From JAJDIA01 sp031555505 (lineage in GTDB: Bacteria > Bacteroidota > Bacteroidia > Bacteroidales > Tannerellaceae): 10,485 nucleotides of DNA. The translations under genes and the position numbers were made by a program. Shown piece after piece: positions 1 through 6,046 of this stretch. The notes beneath the pieces were generated by a model that saw nothing but the letters and a program-made list of their open reading frames with translations, searched no databases and had not been told where the DNA came from. Where the stretch lies: positions 1-10,485 of the forward strand of contig JAVBUH010000087.1 in assembly GCA_031555505.1 (NCBI GenBank), given 5' to 3'. Every line of letters begins with the position of its first letter. The first letter of the stretch is position 1.

Positions 1-27
1 CATGAAATGAACATATCAGGGTGATAC

Positions 28-269
28 CATAGCTTGTGTGAATGCCCGGTCACGGGCATCCTGTACGTAGCCGGGGGTACAGGCGAAGCCAAGCCCCCGG
101 ACAGATGATTTGTATATGTTTTGGGTGCCGCGTCAGCGGTACCGTGTGTATAGACCGGCACCACTGACGTGGCGCAGGATTATAATGTACCATCCATTGT
201 CCAGGGGCTTGGCTTCGCCTTCACCCTGGCTACCTACATGATGCCCCTAACGGGGCATTGTCGCTATGG
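28..269. repeat. Large hyphenated palindrome built of stacked hairpins (REP/BIME-like element)
   Basis: The outer arms, about 28-103 and 198-269, are imperfect reverse complements. Inner arms at 123-144 and 156-177 pair around an 11-nt loop at 145-155, so the whole 240 bp reads as one long interrupted palindrome. Each outer arm also contains its own small hairpins. One is ATGCCC/GGGCAT on the left, with ATGCCCC/GGGGCAT as its right counterpart. The other is CCGGGGG/CCCCCGG on the left, with CCAGGG/CCCTGG on the right. The two arms differ by paired changes that keep each small stem intact, which suggests structure is maintained. It lies downstream of the rho terminator with no credible gene inside; the long reading frame that crosses it is a by-product of the repeat. 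It resembles bacterial REP/BIME elements or a non-autonomous mobile element in form, but I cannot name the family. Confidence 0.7.
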
Positions 270-318
270 ATACGGCGGTATATTCAATTCCATACTGAAA
301 CACCGCCTGCTTTCAAGT

Positions 319-358
319 TCAACAAAACCTGAATATTCAAAATCAACAAAACCTGAAT
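319..358. repeat. 16-bp direct repeat, period 24
   Basis: TCAACAAAACCTGAAT occurs exactly at 319-334 and again at 343-358. The second copy runs directly into the inverted repeat at 354-389. There are only two copies and no function is visible; it may be a relic of slippage or of a small inserted element between the palindrome and the rho terminator. Confidence 0.75.
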
Positions 359-389
359 GTGCAACAGGCTTGCACTACTTGCACATTCA
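354..389. repeat. 11-bp perfect inverted repeat beside the rho terminator
   Basis: TGAATGTGCAA (354-364) and TTGCACATTCA (379-389) are exact reverse complements separated by a 14-nt loop. The right arm touches the A-run that forms the T-tract of the rho terminator on the other strand. On the minus-strand transcript this hairpin follows directly after the terminator, so it could be a second stop signal or a processing structure. It has no T-run of its own. Confidence 0.7.
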
Positions 390-423
390 AAAAAAGGAGC
401 TGGCCTCATACAGGGCCAACTCC
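389..423 (-). terminator. Intrinsic terminator of rho
   Basis: On the minus strand, GGAGTTGGCC and GGCCAGCTCC (plus-strand arms 414-423 and 396-405) form a 10-bp stem with one G-U pair and an 8-nt loop. Seven T residues (389-395 read in reverse) follow immediately. It starts 32 nt past the rho stop codon, the expected place for a Rho-independent terminator of this gene. Confidence 0.92.
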
Positions 424-455
424 GTATCTCTTACTTATCGTATCCTACGCCCGGA

Positions 456-2588
456 TCAACCGTTCATGGACGCAAGGAATTCCATATTGTCGGAAGTGTT
501 TTCCATGCGCTTCTTGACAAATTCCATGGCTTCCATCGAATTCATGTCGGCCAGGTATTTGCGGAGTATCCACATACGGTTCAGGGTGCTCTCATCCTGC
601 AACAGATCGTCGCGGCGTGTACTGGATGCCGTGATATCGACAGCCGGATAGACGCGTTTGTTAGACAGTTTGCGGTCGAGTTGCAACTCCATATTACCCG
701 TACCCTTGAATTCTTCGAAGATAACATCGTCCATCTTGGAGCCAGTTTCCGTCAATGCCGTAGAGATAATGGTGAGGCTACCGCCATTCTCGATGTTACG
801 GGCGGCACCGAAGAAACGTTTGGGTTTTTGCAAAGCGTTGGCATCCACACCCCCTGAAAGCACTTTTCCCGAAGCCGGCTGCACGGTATTGTAGGCACGG
901 GCCAGACGGGTAATAGAGTCGAGCAGGATCACTACATCATGCCCACATTCTACCATTCGTTTGGCTTTGTTCAATACAATCTCGGCAATCTTGACATGCC
1001 GGTCGGCCGGTTCGTCAAAGGTAGAGGCGATTACTTCGGCATCCACGCTGCGTGCCATATCGGTTACTTCCTCCGGACGTTCGTCGATCAACAGGATGAT
1101 CATATATACTTCCGGATGGTTGTAAGCAATCGCGTTGGCAATATCTTTCAGCAACATCGTCTTACCGGTCTTCGGTTGTGCAACGATCAAACCGCGCTGG
1201 CCTTTACCGATGGGTGAGAAAAGATCAACCACACGTACAGCCATATTGTCGAATACCTTCGGTGAACGACGTGCCGTGAGCATGAACTTTTCGTCCGGGA
1301 ATAAGGGTGTAAGATGATCGAACGGAACGCGGTCACGCACTTCTTCCGGCGTAAGGCCGTTGATACGGTCTACTTTCACCAGCGGGAAATATTTTTCTCC
1401 TTCTTTGGGTGGACGGATCGGACCTTCTACCACATCACCGGTCTTCAACCCGAAAAGCTTGATCTGCGATTGCGACACATAGATATCATCGGGAGAAGTA
1501 AGGTAGTTGTAATCGGCCGAACGGAGAAAACCATATCCATCCGGCATCATTTCCAATACGCCGGTACCGATCAGGATACCTTCGAACTCATAGACTTTTT
1601 CCTGCGGTTGCTGATTATTGTTGGCTTGTTGCTGGTGTTGCTGTTGCTGGTGTTGCTGTTGCTTTTGTTGCGGCCGGTTTACCTGCTTATTTTGCCCACC
1701 CTGTTGTTCCGGATGCGCTTTAGGCTCTGCCGGTTGCTTGGCGGGTGTAGAAGAGAAAGGGAAAATCTGATCCAATACCGACTTGGCATCCGGATGCCGA
1801 AAAACAACGCGCTTCTCATCTGCAGCCGGAGCAGCAGCTTCAACAGCCGGTTGTTCCGGAACGATAGCCGCCGGTGTTTCGGAGGCTTCCGCGCCTCCTT
1901 CTGCAATTACTGGCGGTAATACACGTGCTTCTACGGGCGGTTCAACAGCTTCCGTCTTTTTCTCTTTTTTGATCACTTTGATCACTTTTTCAGCAACCGG
2001 AGTAGGTTTGCTTTCTGCTGCCACGACCGGCTGTACGGTATCTGCCGGCTGTACAACCGGCGCTTCCGGCTTTACTTCGGCAACCGGAGCATCGGTTCCG
2101 GCCTTTTTGTCTTTCTTCTCAATGCGTATTTTTTTACGGACCGCCGGCTGTTCTTTCGCCGCTTCTGCCGGTTTCACGGTTTCTGCGGGTTTCACGGTTT
2201 CTGCCGGTTTCACGGTTTCCGTAACACTCTTTTCGGCAATCGCCTTTGCCGGCACCTGTTTTGATTTTTCTTCAACCGGTTTAGACTTTTCAGCAACCGC
2301 CTTTCCGGGAGCGGCAACATCCGGTTTGTCGGCTTTTGGCTTGTCGGCTTTAGCGGGTGAAGGTTTGGAAGCGACCTTTTTGATGTTTTTCTGGGCTTTT
2401 TGTGCTTCCTTTTCTTTCTGCTTTTCCATTTGAATGCCGGCCAACGAGATGGCTTGCTCGTCTAAGATACGATACACAAGCTCATCGCGCTTGAAGCTGT
2501 TCACCTTTTTGATCCCCAGCTCCTCTGCTATTTTCTGCAGGTCGGTGAGAAGTTTTTCATTGAGTTCTAAAATGTTGTATTTCTGCAT
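456..2588 (-). CDS. rho: Transcription termination factor Rho with long disordered insertion
   Basis: Hexameric RNA-dependent ATPase/helicase that loads on untranslated nascent RNA and releases RNA polymerase. Numbering is from the ATG at 2588 (710 aa). Residues 1-45 are the Rho N-terminal SAP-like domain. About 50-330 is a low-complexity stretch rich in K, P, A, E and V that ends in a Q/H/N tract. The cold-shock-like RNA-binding domain starts near 332 (YEFEGILIGTGVLEMMPDGY). The ATPase core has Walker A AQPKTGKT at 470-477 and Walker B VVILLD at 552-557, followed by SITRLARAYN and the near-invariant GGVDANAL and GTGNMEL segments. E. coli Rho is about 419 aa; the excess is the insertion. The frame stays open upstream to a TTG at 2642, with ATGs at 2624, 2618 and 2609. 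I prefer 2588 because homologues begin close to YNIL. A disordered insertion in Bacteroides thetaiotaomicron Rho is reported to drive phase separation; the same role here is inference. Confidence 0.97.
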   Translation of the reverse strand: MQKYNILELNEKLLTDLQKIAEELGIKKVNSFKRDELVYRILDEQAISLAGIQMEKQKEKEAQKAQKNIKKVASKPSPAKADKPKADKPDVAAPGKAVAEKSKPVEEKSKQVPAKAIAEKSVTETVKPAETVKPAETVKPAEAAKEQPAVRKKIRIEKKDKKAGTDAPVAEVKPEAPVVQPADTVQPVVAAESKPTPVAEKVIKVIKKEKKTEAVEPPVEARVLPPVIAEGGAEASETPAAIVPEQPAVEAAAPAADEKRVVFRHPDAKSVLDQIFPFSSTPAKQPAEPKAHPEQQGGQNKQVNRPQQKQQQHQQQQHQQQANNNQQPQEKVYEFEGILIGTGVLEMMPDGYGFLRSADYNYLTSPDDIYVSQSQIKLFGLKTGDVVEGPIRPPKEGEKYFPLVKVDRINGLTPEEVRDRVPFDHLTPLFPDEKFMLTARRSPKVFDNMAVRVVDLFSPIGKGQRGLIVAQPKTGKTMLLKDIANAIAYNHPEVYMIILLIDERPEEVTDMARSVDAEVIASTFDEPADRHVKIAEIVLNKAKRMVECGHDVVILLDSITRLARAYNTVQPASGKVLSGGVDANALQKPKRFFGAARNIENGGSLTIISTALTETGSKMDDVIFEEFKGTGNMELQLDRKLSNKRVYPAVDITASSTRRDDLLQDESTLNRMWILRKYLADMNSMEAMEFVKKRMENTSDNMEFLASMNG
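1605..1670 (-). repeat. Gln/His/Asn-rich codon tract within rho
   Basis: This stretch of rho encodes a run dominated by Gln, with regularly spaced His followed by three Asn, just before the RNA-binding domain. The DNA is a CAG/CAA/CAC-rich near-repeat, so replication slippage could change its length. Such polar tracts are typical of disordered, condensate-prone regions. Confidence 0.75.
2163..2216 (-). repeat. Three tandem 18-bp repeats within rho
   Basis: Three consecutive 18-bp units at 2163-2180, 2181-2198 and 2199-2216 differ at a single base in the middle copy. They encode three KPAETV hexapeptides in the disordered part of Rho. In-frame tandem units like these can expand or contract without breaking the protein. 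Confidence 0.85.
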
Positions 2589-2749
2589 AGTGCGAAGTAA
2601 ATAGTCCATATCGCGCATATCCATAAGAACGATATACGACAATACAACTGTTATGTCTTAATTAATAGAAAATAAATTATGTTTCATGTAAAAAACAGGA
2701 ATGTGAGCTAACTTGACTGATTAGAAACATCACTGCGGAGTAAATCAGC

Positions 2750-2758
2750 GCAAAGGTA
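2750..2758 (-). promoter_or_regulatory. Promoter -7 element for rho
   Basis: TACCTTTGC on the minus strand matches the Bacteroidota -7 consensus TAnnTTTG. It lies in the 196-nt tilS-rho gap. The expected transcript start is a few bases further on, giving a leader of roughly 155 nt before the ATG at 2588. No good -33 TTTG is seen at the usual spacing. An imperfect inverted repeat (2771-2778 with 2781-2789), overlapping the tilS stop, lies where the -33 region should be and could bind a regulator or simply be chance. Confidence 0.6.
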
Positions 2759-2784
2759 AGAACTATTTCAGATAAACGGTCGTT

Positions 2785-4101
2785 TTATCCGAAAAATTTC
2801 ATAATTAATGCATGTTTTGTGCTTTCTTCGATCCGAAAACGATGATCTGCCCGTTCGCCAACAATCCAAACTATATCATTCCCGCTGCACAACAGCCAAA
2901 CGTGTTCTTTCTGTAACCGGCTGAATTTGTGATCGCTGAAATAATCGCTCAGTTTCTTACGTCCTTTCATGCCGAAAGGGATAAACCAATCGCCTTCCGT
3001 CCAACGACGCAACACCAGCGGCAATTGGAGTTTATCGAGGTCGAAACAACCGGTTGTCTTTTCCTTTTCAATCATAAATGAAGGGGACACTTCCTCCAAC
3101 CGGGCCGACAAACGGATAGGTTCTTCCCAACTTCCTTCCACCGGAGTTAATACATAACTCGTCTTTTCTTCTGCCTGAAGCGGAGCGATCAACAGATAAT
3201 CCCGGTCTTTAATGAACCGGCATACCGGAGAAAAGAATTCTTTCCCGGCTATTTTTGCCAGCGACCGAAATATATCTTCCGCCAGCGGGCGCGATACCTG
3301 ATAGGGTTGTAACAATTCGTATAAAATGGCAGCCGGTTCAGGAAACTGCATCAAGGCATCGATAGAAAGTCGGCCGGGTGTAGCCATCACCTCTTCTTTC
3401 GCTTTTTCGATCGTTTGCAGGTAGATCGTTTCTGCAGCCGATAAATGAGCAGCCGTGCGGGCAATAGCAGTTTTTACCGAAGGATTCAGCTCTTCCAGCA
3501 AAGGGAGTACCCGAAGCCGGATAAAATTACGCGTATATTGGTCGGAAAGATTCGTACTGTCCGTCATATATGCGATCTGTTGTGCCGCCAGCCAGTTCAC
3601 GATTTCCTCCCGGGAAAGATCCAAGAGCGGACGAACCACATAACCGTTACGGGGACGAATACCCGCCATTCCCCGGATACCAGTCCCCCGGACCAGATTC
3701 AGCAGCAAAGTCTCCACACTGTCGTCGCGATGATGCGCCACCGCAATAGCCTGCGCCCCCACAGAGGCACGAAGCTCTTCAAACCAGCGGTAGCGCAATT
3801 CACGAGCCGCCATTTCGATCGACAGGTGATGGTACGCCGCATATTCTGCCGTATCAAAGCCGGCCTGGTAAAAAGGAACCCCGATAGACGCGGCATACGC
3901 TGCTGCAAAGGCAGCATCCCGGTCTGATTCTTCACCACGCAGGTGAAAGTTACAGTGCGCCGCCACACAGGGATACCCCAGGCGGACAAGCACCGTGAGC
4001 AGCGCCATAGAATCAGCCCCTCCGCTCAAGCCCACCACCACAGGCTTGTCTTCCTCCAGCAATCGGTTTGCCTGTATGTACGAACGAACAGTTGTCTGCA
4101 T
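2785..4101 (-). CDS. tilS: tRNA(Ile)-lysidine synthetase
   Basis: Joins lysine to C34 of the CAU-anticodon isoleucine tRNA using ATP, making lysidine. This changes decoding from AUG to AUA and charging from Met to Ile; the enzyme is usually essential. Numbering is from the ATG at 4101 (438 aa; E. coli TilS is 432). The PP-loop SGGADS is at 26-31 after VVVGL. HCNFHLRGEESDRD is at 49-62, and AHHRDDSVET, the family's HHxDDxxET signature, at 122-131. The C-terminal TilS domain has GDWFIPFGMKGRKKLSDYF from about 370 and ends near the stop. The frame extends to a GTG at 4128, but that codon lies inside a strong hairpin (4117-4158), so the ATG just past the hairpin's T-rich tract is the better start. 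rho lies downstream with its own promoter-like site. Confidence 0.95.
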   Translation of the reverse strand: MQTTVRSYIQANRLLEEDKPVVVGLSGGADSMALLTVLVRLGYPCVAAHCNFHLRGEESDRDAAFAAAYAASIGVPFYQAGFDTAEYAAYHHLSIEMAARELRYRWFEELRASVGAQAIAVAHHRDDSVETLLLNLVRGTGIRGMAGIRPRNGYVVRPLLDLSREEIVNWLAAQQIAYMTDSTNLSDQYTRNFIRLRVLPLLEELNPSVKTAIARTAAHLSAAETIYLQTIEKAKEEVMATPGRLSIDALMQFPEPAAILYELLQPYQVSRPLAEDIFRSLAKIAGKEFFSPVCRFIKDRDYLLIAPLQAEEKTSYVLTPVEGSWEEPIRLSARLEEVSPSFMIEKEKTTGCFDLDKLQLPLVLRRWTEGDWFIPFGMKGRKKLSDYFSDHKFSRLQKEHVWLLCSGNDIVWIVGERADHRFRIEESTKHALIMKFFG

Positions 4102-4108
4102 ACGCCTG

Positions 4109-4158
4109 AAAATAAAACACGGAGACACAGAGAGTCATAAATCTCCGGGTCTCCGTGT
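4109..4158 (-). terminator. Terminator or attenuator between the zinc-ribbon gene and tilS
   Basis: On the minus strand, ACACGGAGAC and GTCTCCGTGT (plus arms 4149-4158 and 4117-4126) form a perfect 10-bp stem. Most of the enclosed sequence adds about six more pairs (the GGAGA region with TCTCT). TTTTATTTT follows directly. This is a standard intrinsic terminator shape, 20 nt past the zinc-ribbon stop codon and only 7 nt before the tilS ATG. It should end most transcription of the aspS unit or act as an attenuator for tilS. Confidence 0.85.
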
Positions 4159-4178
4159 ATGATTGATTTTGTATGATC

Positions 4179-4943
4179 TTACTCTTCAATGCCTGCCAGT
4201 TCCGGGTCGATCATGATACGGCCACAGTACTCACAAACAATCACTTTCTTACGCAACTTGATATCCATCTGCTTCTGGGGCGGGATCTTGTTAAAGCAAC
4301 CGCCACAGGCATCACGCTGGATATATACCACGGCCAGACCGTTACGGGCACCTTTACGGATACGCTTGAAAGCCACCAGCAAACGCGGTTCGATGGCCGA
4401 TTCCAGCGCTTTGGCTTTATCGCGCAGTTTTTCTTCCTCATGTTTTGTTTCAGAAATGATCTCTTCCAATTCATTCCGTTTCTGATCCAGGTCGGCGCTA
4501 CGGCCATCCAGGTTATCAGCCAATTGGGCAATCTCTTCTCTCTTTCTGCCGATACTTTCGGTAAACTCACGGATCTTCTTTTCCGCAAATTCGATTTCCA
4601 GTCCCTGGTATTCAATTTCCTTGGAAAGATTGTCAAACTCACGGTTATTGCGTACATTATCCAACTGCGATTTATACCGCTCGATCAGGCTGTGGGAGTT
4701 GGCAATTTTGTTTTTCTGCTCAATCACAGCATGTTCAAAGTCCTGGATATCGGCATGATAATTCTGCAGACGTGTTTCCAATCCTGCGATCTCATCCTCC
4801 AGGTCCTGCACTTCCAGTGGAAGTTCGCCACGAAGCGTTTTGATCTTGTCAATCTCAGTCATCGTAGTCTGAAGTTGATACAGTGTGGAAAGCTTCTCTT
4901 CTACTGTAAGTTCTTTTTCAACGGACGGTTTTTCTTTAGCCAT
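4179..4943 (-). CDS. Coiled-coil protein with C-terminal C4 zinc ribbon (former DUF164 family)
   Basis: 254 aa. Residues about 10-185 are charged, heptad-like helix, predicted as a long antiparallel coiled-coil hairpin; the family-like segment NNREFDNLSKEIEYQ is at 99-113. The C-terminus carries two CxxC knuckles, CGGC (213-216) and CEYC (237-240), arranged as a four-cysteine zinc ribbon. Relatives include chlamydial CT398 and Helicobacter HP0958/FlgZ, which chaperones sigma-54 and affects flagella. This organism shows no sign of flagella, so that role cannot be transferred; nucleic-acid or protein binding is the most that can be proposed. The ATG lies 3 nt past the nif3 stop, so the two genes are surely co-transcribed and probably translationally coupled. 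A terminator follows. Confidence 0.88.
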   Translation of the reverse strand: MAKEKPSVEKELTVEEKLSTLYQLQTTMTEIDKIKTLRGELPLEVQDLEDEIAGLETRLQNYHADIQDFEHAVIEQKNKIANSHSLIERYKSQLDNVRNNREFDNLSKEIEYQGLEIEFAEKKIREFTESIGRKREEIAQLADNLDGRSADLDQKRNELEEIISETKHEEEKLRDKAKALESAIEPRLLVAFKRIRKGARNGLAVVYIQRDACGGCFNKIPPQKQMDIKLRKKVIVCEYCGRIMIDPELAGIEE

Positions 4944-4946
4944 TCT

Positions 4947-6044
4947 CTATAAATATTTTACCGGGTTTGAATTAACGTTCGAAAAATGCACGGCAAAGGT
5001 AGGGAATTTTTCGGACAATATGTTATAAAAGATATCTTTTGTGCATACTTCGGATTCATAATGGCCGATAACGGCCAGCAGGATCCGATCTTCCACATCG
5101 TAGAAGTCGTTGTACTTCGCTTCGCCGGTAATAAAGGCATCGGCTCCGTATTCGATGGCATCCTTGATCAGGAAAGCACCACTTCCGCCACATACGGCCA
5201 CTTCGCGAATCCGTTTCCCGGTAAGTGATGAGTGCTTGATACACGGTACATCAAACAGGTCTTTGGCCCGTAGCAAAAACGACATTTCGTCTTCACTCTC
5301 AGGCAACTCACCCACAATACCCGAGCCTACCTGATCCCAGGCGTTCTTCAGAGCATAAAAGTCGAAGGCTGGTTCCTCGTAAGGATGGACGGACAACAGG
5401 GCGCGTGTAACGGCCGCTTTCCGGTAGGCAGGCAGGATGGTCTCCACCCGCACTTCGTTTTCGGTATGCATCTCCCCCACTTCACCGCGGAAGGGATGTG
5501 TACCTTCTCCGGCACGGTAGGTCCCTTCACCATATATATTATAGCTGCACGAGTCATAGTTGCCGATATGGCCGGCTCCGGCATTGAACAGCGCATTCCG
5601 CACCGGTTCTACGTAGGGCACCGGCACAAAGGTAACCAGCTTAAGCAACATATCCTTCTGCGGGCTCAACACACGGATATGCTGCAGGCCGATCAATTCG
5701 GCCAGTCGGTAGTTGACACCGCCTTTGGCATTGTCCAGGTTGGTATGCGCCGCGTAGACCACCACATCATATTTGCAGGCCTTCATCAGTCCGCGTTCGA
5801 TATAGGTAGCGCCTGTAAGCGACTTAAACGGCTTGAAAGCCAGCGGATGGTGCGCGATGATCAGGTTACATCCCCGGTCGATGGCTTCGTCTACCACTTC
5901 CTCGGTCACGTCGAGACACAACAAAGCGCCTGTAGCAGGTTGGTTTACGTCGCCCACCTGTACGCCGGCATTGTCCCACGTCTCCTGCAAGGGCAGTGGA
6001 GCAAACAGCTCGATCTCCCGGATGATATCCCTTACTTTCAGCAC
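4947..6044 (-). CDS. Nif3-like dinuclear metal-center protein (DUF34/YqfO type)
   Basis: 365 aa, longer than E. coli YbgI (247 aa) because an inserted domain (about 130-235) splits the two Nif3 halves, as in Bacillus YqfO. Likely metal ligands are H65 and H66 in IIAHHPLAF, D104 in AAHTNLDN, and H328 and E332 in GHYESE, matching the known family pattern. The opening residues (VRDIIREIELFAPLPLQETWDN) are typical of the family. It starts with GTG at 6044, 2 nt after the aspS stop; there is no in-frame ATG near the start. It is often annotated as GTP cyclohydrolase I type 2, a weakly supported label. The biochemical role is unsettled, with proposals in metal handling or nucleotide/cofactor repair. 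Co-transcription with aspS upstream and the zinc-ribbon gene downstream is very likely. Confidence 0.93.
   Translation of the reverse strand: MLKVRDIIREIELFAPLPLQETWDNAGVQVGDVNQPATGALLCLDVTEEVVDEAIDRGCNLIIAHHPLAFKPFKSLTGATYIERGLMKACKYDVVVYAAHTNLDNAKGGVNYRLAELIGLQHIRVLSPQKDMLLKLVTFVPVPYVEPVRNALFNAGAGHIGNYDSCSYNIYGEGTYRAGEGTHPFRGEVGEMHTENEVRVETILPAYRKAAVTRALLSVHPYEEPAFDFYALKNAWDQVGSGIVGELPESEDEMSFLLRAKDLFDVPCIKHSSLTGKRIREVAVCGGSGAFLIKDAIEYGADAFITGEAKYNDFYDVEDRILLAVIGHYESEVCTKDIFYNILSEKFPTFAVHFSNVNSNPVKYL
4993..5001 (-). promoter_or_regulatory. Possible internal promoter -7 element for the zinc-ribbon gene
   Basis: TACCTTTGC on the minus strand, identical to the site before rho, lies about 50 nt before the zinc-ribbon ATG, inside the 3' end of the nif3-like gene. 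No TTTG is found at proper -33 spacing, and the bases also encode a sensible Pro-Thr-Phe-Ala stretch, so it may be coincidence. Confidence 0.3.
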
Positions 6045-6046
6045 CC

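Noticed and set aside
319..358. CRISPR-like array
   Set aside because: There are only two 16-bp copies with an 8-nt spacer, far below CRISPR repeat and spacer lengths, and no cas gene is nearby.
169..651. Plus-strand 160-aa reading frame through the palindrome and the 3' end of rho
   Set aside because: It crosses a repeat element, a terminator and the antisense of rho, and its protein has no family-like features.
1783..2433. Long Ser/Ala/Gly/Phe-rich plus-strand frame opposite rho
   Set aside because: It is the antisense of the low-complexity region of rho, where repetitive codon use keeps other frames open.
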